From NCBI GenBank assembly GCA_934670175.1, contig CAKUOX010000048.1:1-18052 (forward strand): a stretch of 18,052 nucleotides of DNA, written 5' to 3'. The translations under genes were made by a program, and so were the position numbers. Positions 1 through 7,426 of the stretch are shown here, in pieces. The DNA comes from an uncultured Clostridia bacterium. GTDB lineage: Bacteria; Bacillota; Clostridia; Christensenellales; Aristaeellaceae. Position 1 is the first letter of the stretch; each line of letters begins with the position of its first letter. The notes beneath the pieces were generated by a model. That model made no database searches. It saw nothing but the letters and a program-made list of their open reading frames with translations, and was not told where the DNA came from.

Positions 1-551
1 AGCGCACACTGCACGATGCGCTGCAGGTTCTGCGCCTGATAGCAGTCGTCCACGGTAATGGCGATGATGTTCTCATCGGTATTCGCCCTGTAAAGCACGG
101 GCATGGTGTTTTCCGCAGTCTGCGGCCAGCGATCGAGCTTATTCGGATCGACCTTGGAGTAATCCGGCGTGATCAGCGCGCCGGAGCTGTCGCCGCGCAC
201 CGCCTGAACGTAGGCCTCGTCGTAAACGAAATCTCCAGCAGGCTGCGTCGTCTCCGGCTGCACCGTCGCCTCGGGCACTTCCGTCGCCTCGGGCTGCGGC
301 GTCTGGATCGCCTGAGCCGTCGCCGTTGCCGCATGGTCGAGCAGGGACAGCGCGGGCGTGTTGTCGTGCCGCGCGTTCTGCGCGCCGATAAGCGCGATCA
401 CGAGTGCGAGCACGACCGCGAGCGCCGTAGCGCCAGAAAGTATCCACACCAAGCGCCGCCTCTGCTTCTGCACGCGCCGCGCGCGCATCCGCCGCCGGTC
501 AGGCGAAGGTCTGCGCCGCTGCTGCGAGCTGCGATGATCATACCTGTTCAT
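1..551 (-). CDS. Membrane-anchored NodB-type polysaccharide deacetylase paralogue, N-terminal part (cut by window edge)
   Basis: This open frame starts at an ATG at 551 and runs off the left edge after 183 codons. I translated it by hand. It has an Arg-rich N-terminus (residues 1-33), one membrane helix (about 34-56), a Pro/Thr/Glu-rich linker (about 60-105) and the start of a NodB-like domain with the motif ITVDDC (D168, D169). The last 75 residues match the neighbouring deacetylase at 925-2454 closely: both share DENIIAITVDDC and IVQCAL, so the two are tandem paralogues. It is probably an extracytoplasmic deacetylase of a wall polymer or exopolysaccharide. The His, Arg and later motifs lie outside the window, so activity cannot be judged. 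An alternative in-frame ATG lies at 541. The ribosome binding site is weak (GCGAGG). It likely has its own promoter, because a terminator separates it from the upstream gene. Confidence 0.85.
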   Translation of the reverse strand, partial: MNRYDHRSSQQRRRPSPDRRRMRARRVQKQRRRLVWILSGATALAVVLALVIALIGAQNARHDNTPALSLLDHAATATAQAIQTPQPEATEVPEATVQPETTQPAGDFVYDEAYVQAVRGDSSGALITPDYSKVDPNKLDRWPQTAENTMPVLYRANTDENIIAITVDDCYQAQNLQRIVQCA

Positions 552-716
552 ATACAAAGCCTCGCTTTCGCTCGTCGAATGGAGAATCGTCGGCTTCTCT
601 TCTCTGGCGTTCGAGCCGCCGACCCGCAAAGCTCCAATTTGAGCCGCCGTGTCAAACCGGCTGCCGCGATGCAGCCTGTTCGGCGTGCGGCAACCGGTGC
701 AGTATCATTTGTGGTT

Positions 717-750
717 CATATAGTGTATCATCTTTGCTGTGGCAAATCAA
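717..750 (-). promoter_or_regulatory. Putative promoter of the partial deacetylase gene
   Basis: Two overlapping sigma-70/SigA-like hexamer pairs sit here on the minus strand. One is TTGATT (745-750), 17 bases, TACACT (722-727). The other is TTGCCA (740-745), 17 bases, TATATG (717-722). Both have ideal spacing but imperfect hexamers. Their place just after the terminator at 852-892 and before the gene starting at 551 supports a promoter. Confidence 0.45.
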
Positions 751-790
751 TCACCGAATCGACTGTTTCCGACCCTCAAATGCGGCAATT

Positions 791-805
791 TGGAAAAATT
801 TTCCA
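791..805. repeat. Perfect 7+1+7 inverted repeat, possible operator
   Basis: TGGAAAA-A-TTTTCCA is a perfect palindrome around one central A. It lies about 40 bases upstream of the putative -35 of the partial deacetylase gene. The size and symmetry suit a dimeric regulator or an AT-rich UP-type element. It could also be chance in an AT-rich patch. Confidence 0.3.
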
Positions 806-851
806 GTTGAAAATCGCGGTTTTATCTGCAAACGGTGTGCTGGCCGCGAAC

Positions 852-892
852 AAAAAACTGCCGCAGTGGAAAAAATGGTTCCGCTGCGGCAG
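852..892 (-). terminator. Rho-independent terminator of the parE-parC-deacetylase operon
   Basis: The arms CTGCCGCAG (858-866) and CTGCGGCAG (884-892) pair perfectly. Five more pairs, one a G-U, extend the stem inward to a 7-base loop. On the minus strand the stem is followed by six T residues (852-857). It starts about 30 bases after the deacetylase stop codon at 925. Confidence 0.9.
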
Positions 893-924
893 AAGTTGAC
901 ATATTTCCCTTATACTATTATTCC

Positions 925-2454
925 TTAATCCTTTGATCCCGGCAATGACTTCAGCTCCGTCTTGCCGAGCTTGCGGCAAAACGCCTGCACCTGCTCCAGA
1001 CTGCCGCGCGGCGCGTCATCCGAGAAAATAATGCTCTGCAATTCCGCGCTCGCAACGCCGTCCGGCTTCTGTTCGAGCGCCATCTGCAAAAAGCCTATGG
1101 CAAGAACCGTCTGCTTGCCGTACACGCCGTCTGCATTGCCTTCCATCCAGCCGAGCTCGATCAGGCGATTCTGCAAAACGACCGTCGCACGATTATAGTC
1201 GTTTTCCTTGAGCTTTTTCGGAACGATCCTGAAGCTCGTCGGCTCCGGCGCAGCGGTCTGCGGTTTATATTCACTGACAGCGTTTTCACCCAGGCCAAAC
1301 ATCTCGCTCATCGTCACCAGCCGGTACCCGCGCGCGACCGCGCCCGGGATAAATTGCAGCAATAGCTCAAGATCATAATTCGTCGTATGGAACAGATATA
1401 TCCTGCCGGGCGCAAGATCCTTATACAGCCCATCCATGCTGCTGGCTGAACCGGCCAGGCTCCACATGGCGATGCCGTCATAGCCCAGCTGATTCAAATA
1501 ACCGTGCAGGCGCTGGCATTCTCGCTCGTCTCCGCCGCGCGGCCGGAAGAAATGCTGGTCATAATTGACGCCCAGCACCTCATTGACCTTCTGCGTCTGC
1601 GCCCATATTTCGTTGCTCATACGCTCCTGATCGAAATGGAATAATCCGGAGTGCGTATAAGTGTGGTTGCCGATCTCCATGCCGTTCTGATACGCATACC
1701 GCAGCGTCTCCGCCACTCCAGCCTTTTCCAAGTTTTCGCCGATCGGGAAAATAGTCAGCTTCCCCCCGTTGTCCAGCGCGCATTGCACGATCGTGCGGAA
1801 GTTTTCTGCCTGAAAGCAGTCATCCACAGTGATCGCGATGATATTTTCGTCGGTCTTGGCCTTCCACAGGATCGGGATATACCCTTCCTTATCCTCCGGC
1901 CAGCGGTCGAGCTTGGATGGATCCACATTCGAATGGTCAACTACGATGTCCGGCCCGGTTATTTCGCCCGTCATTGCCCTGGCATACGCTTCATCGTAAT
2001 CGAAGGGCACGGAAGCTACCGCGGTCGTTTCCGCCGGCGCAGCCGACGCCTGCGGGCTTTCCGAGGAATCCGGAGCCGCAAGTGCATCATCAAAGAGCGA
2101 CAGCTGCGCGTCATCGGATGACGCCTGACCGTCCTGACCGGCATCCAGCGCATCGTCGGGCATCGCCACCATGCCGCCGTCCTGCGCATCCGCCGGCGCT
2201 TCGGCAGATGGCGACGGCTGAATATCATCCACGACTGCGGACATGGCGTCCACCGCCTCCGGCGCGACCGCATCCCTGCTTCCGCGGCCACCAAGGATCA
2301 AAACCAGCACGACGATCAGCACGACGATCGCGGGCACGATGATCATCATGCGCTTCTTCATTCTCTGCCGCCTGCGCTGCTTCATAATTCTCTGACGCTG
2401 CTCGGGCGTCAATCTGCGCCGCCTTTGGGGCGCCTGTCTGTATCCCTGATCCAT
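925..2454 (-). CDS. Membrane-anchored polysaccharide deacetylase (NodB domain) with C-terminal peptidoglycan-binding domain
   Basis: This 509-residue protein probably removes N-acetyl groups from a wall or surface polysaccharide outside the membrane. It has an Arg/Lys-rich cytoplasmic start (1-35), one membrane helix (about 36-55) and an acidic Ala/Asp/Ser linker (60-150). The NodB domain spans about 200-385. Its motifs are visible: motif 1 TVDDC (D211, D212), motif 2 NHTYTHS with metal ligands H264 and H268, motif 3 FRPRGG (about 303-308), and a late LFHTT with H356. Motif 1 ends in Cys, whereas the family usually has TFDDG. A peptidoglycan-binding-like domain follows at about 424-476 (LQNRLIELGWMEGNADGVYG). 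The gene begins 18 bases after parC, with GGGAG and AAGGA upstream of the ATG, so it is likely co-transcribed with parE-parC. The fold is clear; the substrate is unknown. Confidence 0.9.
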   Translation of the reverse strand: MDQGYRQAPQRRRRLTPEQRQRIMKQRRRQRMKKRMMIIVPAIVVLIVVLVLILGGRGSRDAVAPEAVDAMSAVVDDIQPSPSAEAPADAQDGGMVAMPDDALDAGQDGQASSDDAQLSLFDDALAAPDSSESPQASAAPAETTAVASVPFDYDEAYARAMTGEITGPDIVVDHSNVDPSKLDRWPEDKEGYIPILWKAKTDENIIAITVDDCFQAENFRTIVQCALDNGGKLTIFPIGENLEKAGVAETLRYAYQNGMEIGNHTYTHSGLFHFDQERMSNEIWAQTQKVNEVLGVNYDQHFFRPRGGDERECQRLHGYLNQLGYDGIAMWSLAGSASSMDGLYKDLAPGRIYLFHTTNYDLELLLQFIPGAVARGYRLVTMSEMFGLGENAVSEYKPQTAAPEPTSFRIVPKKLKENDYNRATVVLQNRLIELGWMEGNADGVYGKQTVLAIGFLQMALEQKPDGVASAELQSIIFSDDAPRGSLEQVQAFCRKLGKTELKSLPGSKD

Positions 2455-2472
2455 TTCCTTCTTCTCTCCCGT

Positions 2473-4908
2473 TTATCTCGTAAGTCCGGCGACCGTATCG
2501 CCCATGACCACCACCACATAGGGCTGACCCTTGCCGCTGCGGGGCTCGATGCCCACATCCTCGGTATTGAATCCAGTAGCCGCGCCGCTCTTCTGCACGA
2601 TGCGGAAATCATACGGATCCGTCACCAGCAACGCGCCCGCAATACAGCTGCCGTTTAGGCCGCTTTTGGGCATCGCAAAGCACTTCACGCCCTTGCCGCC
2701 GCGCGCCTGACGGTCGAAATCGATCAGCAGGCAGCGCTTGAGATAGCCCATATCCGTGCACAGCACGACCTCGCCCTCGGCGTTATGCACAAAGGCAAAC
2801 TTCACACGGTCGCCCGGCGCCAGCGTCATGGATCTCACGCCCGCCGCCGTTCTGCCGATGACCGAAACGTCATCCACGCCAAAGTGGATGGCCATACCCT
2901 GCTGCGTAATCAGCAGCACGCCGCTGCCCGCCGCCGGATCCAGCGCGCAGATCATGCGGTCGTCGCCCTTGAGCGTAATGCAGGCATAGCGCCCCTTGCG
3001 CACGTTCAGATCCGCCATTTCGCAGCGCTTGATGAGTCCAGCCGCCGTAGCGAAGAGCACCTGCCCGCTCCAGTCGCCCGCGCAGCGCACGCCTACCAGC
3101 TTCTCATCCTTTTCAAGACCCGCCAGCAGGCCGCCGCTTGCCAGCCCGCGATCCTTCGCGCGCGCCTCCGGAATCTGCGCCACGGAAACGGGGTAGCAGT
3201 TGCCGCAGTCCGTAAAGAACAGGATTTTCTGATCGGTCATGCACGCGATGGTCTCGACCGGCGGATCCGCGAACTCGCCGCCTGCCAGCGCCTTGTCGCA
3301 GGCCTTGGGCGACATGCGCTTGATGAAGCCGCCGCGCGTGAGCAGCACGCGCGCCTCGTCCGGCGCGGCCTGCTCGGCCTCGATCTGAATCTGCTCAAAG
3401 CTGGGCACGATCTCAGTGCGCCGCGCGTCCGCAAATTTCTCGCGCACCTCGGAAAGCTCCTTCTTGATCACGGCCATCAGCTTCTTTTCACTGCCGAGTA
3501 TCGCCTTATACTGCGCGATCTTCTTCTCGAGCTCGGCGTATTCCTGCCTGAGCGAAAGCACCTCCAGATTGGTGAGCCGCTGCAGGCGCATATCCAGTAT
3601 CGCCTGCGCCTGAATCTCCGTCAGCGCAAAGCGCTCCACCAGCTTGGCCCTGGCCTCCTTGGGCGTCTTGCTGCTGCGGATCAGGCGGATCACCTCGTCC
3701 AAATGATCCACGGCGATGATCAGGCCCTCCAGAATGTGCGCCCGCGCCTCGGCCTGCGCCAGATCGTACCGCGTGCGCCGGGTCACGACGTTCTTCTGGT
3801 GCTCGATATAGTATTCCAGCATGCGCTTTAAGCCCATCTGCACCGGCTTGCCGCCCGCAATGGCCACCATATTCACGCCGAAGGTGCACTGCATGTCCGA
3901 ATACTTGTACAATACGTTCAGCAGCTTCTCGACGTCTGCGTCGCGCTTGACCTCCACCACGGCGCGCATGCCCATGCGGTCGGATTCATCGCGAATATCG
4001 TATATGCCGGAGAGCAGGCTCTTTTTTTCCTCGCTGAGCCGCAGTATCTTTTCCAGAAGCGCCGCCTTGTTCACCTGATAGGGCATTTCGTCCATCACGA
4101 TCAGCTTGCGCCCGGCGCTGCTGTCCTCAATGTGCACGCGTGCGCGCAGCTGCAGCTTGCCGCGGCCGGTCTCATACGCCTGCAGCAGCTCGCCGTCGCC
4201 TGCCAGAATGCCGCCGGTCGGAAAATCCGGCGCGGGGATATGCGCCATCAGCTCGGACGTCGTCATGTCCGGCTTATCGATCAGCGCGATCGTGCCGTCG
4301 ATCACCTCTCCCAAATTGTGCGGCGGGATGTTCGTCGCCAGACCCACGGCAATGCCGCTCGCGCCGTTCACCAGCAGGTTGGGAAAGCGCCCGGGCAGCA
4401 GATCCGGCTCGCGCTGCGTATCGTCAAAATTCAGATGGAAATCCACGGTATCCTTGTCAATATCTCGGAGCATCACCGTGGCCAGCTCCGTCATGCGCGC
4501 CTCGGTGTAACGCATGGCGGCGGGACTGTCGCCGTCGATGGAGCCAAAATTGCCGTGACCATCCACCAGCATGCCGCGCATCACGAATGGCTGCGCCATG
4601 CGCGTCAGCGCATCGTATACGGAGGAATCGCCGTGCGGGTGATATTTGCCCAGGCAGTCGCCCACGATGCGCGCGCACTTTCTGTGCGGCTTGTCGGGCG
4701 TGTTGCCAAGCTCCTGCATGGTATAGAGTATGCGGCGCTGAACGGGCTTGAGGCCATCCTCCACCCGCGGCAGCGCGCGTTCAAGGATAACGTGCTCGGA
4801 ATACGGGATCATGGAATCGTGCATCACGTCCTCCATGGTCTTCTGGATGATCTCCTCCGGCCGCGTCTCCTTTATTTTTTTATCCTGATCCTTCTTTCTG
4901 CTCGCCAT
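2473..4908 (-). CDS. parC: DNA topoisomerase IV subunit A (ParC-like type IIA topoisomerase)
   Basis: This is the DNA-breaking and rejoining subunit of a type IIA topoisomerase, acting with the ParE encoded just upstream. The 811-residue length fits ParC/GyrA. The catalytic tyrosine is Y134 in AAMRYTEAR. The quinolone-pocket motif HPHGDSSVYD (90-99) keeps Ser (S95) and Asp (D99) at the positions of E. coli GyrA S83 and D87, the usual sensitive-type residues. The tower and coiled-coil region spans about 360-490, and a six-bladed GyrA_C-type domain about 515-805. It starts 12 bases after the parE stop, with GGAGAGG just before the ATG. The choice of topo IV over gyrase rests on the clostridial ParC-like N-terminus and the parE-parC pairing. 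A heptad resembling the GyrA box (RQARGGKG, 733-740) leaves some doubt. Confidence 0.9.
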   Translation of the reverse strand: MASRKKDQDKKIKETRPEEIIQKTMEDVMHDSMIPYSEHVILERALPRVEDGLKPVQRRILYTMQELGNTPDKPHRKCARIVGDCLGKYHPHGDSSVYDALTRMAQPFVMRGMLVDGHGNFGSIDGDSPAAMRYTEARMTELATVMLRDIDKDTVDFHLNFDDTQREPDLLPGRFPNLLVNGASGIAVGLATNIPPHNLGEVIDGTIALIDKPDMTTSELMAHIPAPDFPTGGILAGDGELLQAYETGRGKLQLRARVHIEDSSAGRKLIVMDEMPYQVNKAALLEKILRLSEEKKSLLSGIYDIRDESDRMGMRAVVEVKRDADVEKLLNVLYKYSDMQCTFGVNMVAIAGGKPVQMGLKRMLEYYIEHQKNVVTRRTRYDLAQAEARAHILEGLIIAVDHLDEVIRLIRSSKTPKEARAKLVERFALTEIQAQAILDMRLQRLTNLEVLSLRQEYAELEKKIAQYKAILGSEKKLMAVIKKELSEVREKFADARRTEIVPSFEQIQIEAEQAAPDEARVLLTRGGFIKRMSPKACDKALAGGEFADPPVETIACMTDQKILFFTDCGNCYPVSVAQIPEARAKDRGLASGGLLAGLEKDEKLVGVRCAGDWSGQVLFATAAGLIKRCEMADLNVRKGRYACITLKGDDRMICALDPAAGSGVLLITQQGMAIHFGVDDVSVIGRTAAGVRSMTLAPGDRVKFAFVHNAEGEVVLCTDMGYLKRCLLIDFDRQARGGKGVKCFAMPKSGLNGSCIAGALLVTDPYDFRIVQKSGAATGFNTEDVGIEPRSGKGQPYVVVVMGDTVAGLTR

Positions 4909-4920
4909 GAGCCCTCTCCT

Positions 4921-6885
4921 TTACGCTTCCTCGCCATTAACGGGCTTGAAATTATCCACCTTATTGAAATCGGCGAATTCGCTGATGTAATTGCGCCTGG
5001 GCTCCACCTTGTCGCCCATCAGTATGGTTACGCGGCGATCTACCTCCGCAAAGTCCTCTATCGTGACCTGCACCAGCTTGCGACCGTCGGGATTCATGGT
5101 AGTCTCCCACAGCTGCTCGGGGTTCATTTCGCCAAGGCCCTTATAGCGCTGCAGCGTATAATTTTTGCCGACCTTTTTAAGGGTCTGTTCAAGCGCCTTG
5201 TCATCGTAGCAGTAGGTCACATCCCCGCCCTTAGCCACGCGATAGAGCGGCGGCATGCCGATGTAGACGTGGCCGTCGGTGATCAGCTCCTTCATATATC
5301 TGAAGAAGAAGGTCAGCAGGATCGCGCGGATATGCGCGCCGTCCTGGTCTGCATCCGACAGTATAATGACCTTGTTGTATTTCAGGTGGCTCAGGTCGAA
5401 ATCCTCGCCGATGCCGGTGCCCAGCGCCGTAATGACCGACCTGAATTCCTCGTTCTGTAACACCTGATCCAGCCGCTTCTTCTCCACGTTCAGCGGCTTG
5501 CCGCGCAGCGGCAGAATCGCCTGAAAGCGGCGGTCACGCCCCTGCTTGGCGCTGCCGCCAGCGGAATCGCCCTCCACGATGAACAGCTCGTTCAGCGCGG
5601 CGTTGCGCCCGGTGCAGCTGGAGAGCTTGCCCACCAGTGGCGCGGCGTCCAGCTGATTCTTCGCGCGCGCCATTTCCTTGGCCTTGCGCATCGCCTCGCG
5701 CACCCGGGCGGCCTTGGCGGCCTTCTCCACGATGCGCTGGGCGAATTCCTGATGCTTCAGATCGTCCAGATAGATCGAGAGCTGTTCATAGCACACATTC
5801 TCGAACACTGGCCGAACATCGGTATTGCCCAGGCGCCCCTTGGTCTGACCCTCGAACTGCGGGTTCTTCACGCCGGCGTACACCACGGCGGTCATACCCT
5901 CGCGGAAATCATCGCCCGCCAGATTATTGTCCTTTTCCTTTAAAAGCCCCACGCGCCGCGCATAATCATTGAACGCGCGGGTCACGGCGGCCTTAAAGCC
6001 CGTCTCGTGCGTGCCGCCCTCGGCGGTGGGCACGTTGTTGACGTAGGAGCAGATGTTTTCGCTGTATGAATCGGTATACTGAATCGCGACGCGCACCAGC
6101 GTGGAATCCTGCACCTTTTCGAACACGATGGGCTCCGTGATCACGGTTTTATCCGCGTTCAGGTAGGTCAGAAAATCTGCCAGGCCGCCCTCGAAGCAGT
6201 ATTCCTTCGTGCGCGCGGACGCATCCTTCACCCGCTCGTCGGTAAACACAAAGCGCACGCCCTTATTCAGATACGCCAGCTCGCGAATGCGGCGGCGCAC
6301 GACGTCCGAATTAAAGCGCACATCCTCAAACACGCGCGGATCGGGCTTGAAGCACACCTGCGTGCCGCGGCGGCGCGTGTTGCCCACCTTCTCGAGCGGC
6401 GCAACCGGACGGCCGGACACGATCTTGCCGGTTTTCGCATCTACTACGGATTCAAAGCGCTGGCGATAGTGGCTGTAATCCTTATACACGTCCACCACCA
6501 GCCATTCCGAAAGCGCGTTTACCACCGACGCGCCTACGCCGTGCAGGCCGCCGGAATAGGCGTAATTCTTATCTGAAAACTTTCCGCCCGCGTGCAGCTG
6601 GGTATACACCACCTCCACTGCGGATACGCCCATCTGCGGGTGAATGTCCACCGGAATGCCGCGGCCGTTATCCGTCACCTCGCAGGAGCCGTCGCTCTTT
6701 AAGGTAACCGTGATCTCCGAAGCATAGCCGTTAGACGCCTCATCGATGGCGTTATCCACGATCTCCCAGATCAGATGGTGCAGACCGCGCGTGCCGGTGG
6801 AACCGATATACATGCCGGGGCGCATGCGCACGGCGTCCAGTCCCTCGAGCACGGTAATGTCGTTGGCGGAATACGTTTTAGCCAT
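4921..6885 (-). CDS. parE: DNA topoisomerase IV subunit B (ParE-like ATPase subunit)
   Basis: This is the ATPase subunit that pairs with ParC to decatenate or relax DNA. It is 654 residues long, the usual ParE size. The GHKL ATPase domain shows EIVDNAIDE (N45), DNGRG (72-76) and GGLHGVG (112-118). The transducer carries QTKGRLGN with K349. The Toprim domain shows EGDSAGG (E438, D440) and DADQDG (511-516), the metal-binding acids. The C-terminal motif YKGLGEMNPEQLW is near 581-593. The start at 6885 was chosen because GGAGG (6891-6895) lies five bases upstream; a longer frame to 7119 would overlap the divergent neighbour and its promoter. The Toprim stretch ITALGTGIGEDFD reads more like GyrB than B. 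subtilis ParE, so the gyrase/topo IV call is made from context. Confidence 0.92.
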   Translation of the reverse strand: MAKTYSANDITVLEGLDAVRMRPGMYIGSTGTRGLHHLIWEIVDNAIDEASNGYASEITVTLKSDGSCEVTDNGRGIPVDIHPQMGVSAVEVVYTQLHAGGKFSDKNYAYSGGLHGVGASVVNALSEWLVVDVYKDYSHYRQRFESVVDAKTGKIVSGRPVAPLEKVGNTRRRGTQVCFKPDPRVFEDVRFNSDVVRRRIRELAYLNKGVRFVFTDERVKDASARTKEYCFEGGLADFLTYLNADKTVITEPIVFEKVQDSTLVRVAIQYTDSYSENICSYVNNVPTAEGGTHETGFKAAVTRAFNDYARRVGLLKEKDNNLAGDDFREGMTAVVYAGVKNPQFEGQTKGRLGNTDVRPVFENVCYEQLSIYLDDLKHQEFAQRIVEKAAKAARVREAMRKAKEMARAKNQLDAAPLVGKLSSCTGRNAALNELFIVEGDSAGGSAKQGRDRRFQAILPLRGKPLNVEKKRLDQVLQNEEFRSVITALGTGIGEDFDLSHLKYNKVIILSDADQDGAHIRAILLTFFFRYMKELITDGHVYIGMPPLYRVAKGGDVTYCYDDKALEQTLKKVGKNYTLQRYKGLGEMNPEQLWETTMNPDGRKLVQVTIEDFAEVDRRVTILMGDKVEPRRNYISEFADFNKVDNFKPVNGEEA

Positions 6886-6915
6886 TTTTGCCTCCATATA
6901 CCAAGCGTTACTTCC

Positions 6916-6921
6916 ATTATA
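6916..6921 (-). promoter_or_regulatory. Likely -10 element of the parE operon
   Basis: A perfect TATAAT on the minus strand ends 31 bases before the parE ATG, leaving room for a short leader with the GGAGG site. No good -35 hexamer lies 17 bases upstream, so promoter strength is uncertain. Confidence 0.5.
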
Positions 6922-6995
6922 CATCCAAAACGTTAATTTTATTTGTGGCTTTATGGGGCGCAGCGGCGGCAAATGCAGCGCACGCACGAAGAAAT

Positions 6996-7024
6996 TTGCA
7001 TAAAAGACAGTTATATGGTATACT
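6996..7024 (+). promoter_or_regulatory. Likely promoter of the mazG-like operon (extended -10)
   Basis: TATACT (7019-7024) is preceded by TGG, giving an extended -10. TTGCAT lies exactly 17 bases upstream (6996-7001) as a weak -35. The ribosome binding site GGAGG (7036-7040) and the ATG (7052) follow closely. It is divergent from the parE promoter within a 166-base gap. Confidence 0.6.
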
Positions 7025-7051
7025 ACTACTATAATGGAGGAATAGAGACAT

Positions 7052-7411
7052 ATGTATTGCGATGATAACACGACGATCGCCCAGCTCAAGCAGTGCGTCC
7101 ACGAGCTTTGCCTGCGCAAGGGCTGGGGTAAGGATGGCGTTCAAAACCCGCAGCAGGTCGCCATGGCGATGACCGTTGAAATGAGCGAGCTGCTGGAGCA
7201 CTTCCAGTGGATGAACCCGCAGGATGTGCAGCGTTTGCTCGACGGTGAGGACAACGAGCGCCGCGACATGATCGCCGAGGAATTTGCCGATGTGCTGATG
7301 TTCGGCCTGCAGCTCACGCGCAGCCTTCATATAGATATTACCCAGCAGGTACTTCGAAAGATCGACATTGTAGATCACCGTCCGCCCAAGACGCGGGATT
7401 CCAAGCGGTAA
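7052..7411 (+). CDS. MazG-like nucleotide pyrophosphohydrolase
   Basis: This 119-residue all-alpha protein belongs to the MazG / dCTPase (RS21-C6-like) group, which hydrolyses NTPs or dNTPs to monophosphates plus pyrophosphate and often clears damaged nucleotides. The metal-binding signature is intact: E43xxE46 in TVEMSELLEHFQW, and E77xxD80 in AEEFADVLMF. A single domain fills the protein, with a short basic tail (PPKTRDSKR). GGAGG lies 11 bases before the ATG. It is the first gene of a three-gene operon; the next gene starts 15 bases after its stop. The exact substrate cannot be read from sequence. Its neighbour, a GMP-synthase-like protein, hints at a purine nucleotide or nucleotide analogue, but that is inference. 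Confidence 0.9.
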   Translation: MYCDDNTTIAQLKQCVHELCLRKGWGKDGVQNPQQVAMAMTVEMSELLEHFQWMNPQDVQRLLDGEDNERRDMIAEEFADVLMFGLQLTRSLHIDITQQVLRKIDIVDHRPPKTRDSKR

Positions 7412-7426
7412 TTTGGGGAGGTTCCC

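Larger units (their letters stand above)
552..924. other. 373-base intergenic region between two tandem deacetylase genes
   Basis: I see no convincing gene here. Read on the minus strand, it holds in order a rho-independent terminator for the upstream gene (852-892), an AT-rich perfect inverted repeat (791-805), overlapping promoter-like hexamers (717-750) and a leader of about 160 bases before the ATG at 551. The leader showed no riboswitch or RNA family that I recognise. Confidence 0.6.

Noticed and set aside
139..447. A 102-codon minus-strand frame rich in Arg, Gly and Ala
   Set aside because: It lies in another frame of the partial deacetylase linker, whose own frame continues into a recognisable NodB motif.
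2785..5460. Long plus-strand open frames opposite parC and parE
   Set aside because: Low-complexity antisense frames with no motif, lying over highly conserved topoisomerase coding sequence.
6886..7119. An N-terminal extension of ParE by 78 codons
   Set aside because: The added residues do not resemble ParE, overlap the start of the divergent MazG-like gene and both promoters, and a good GGAGG site fits the ATG at 6885.
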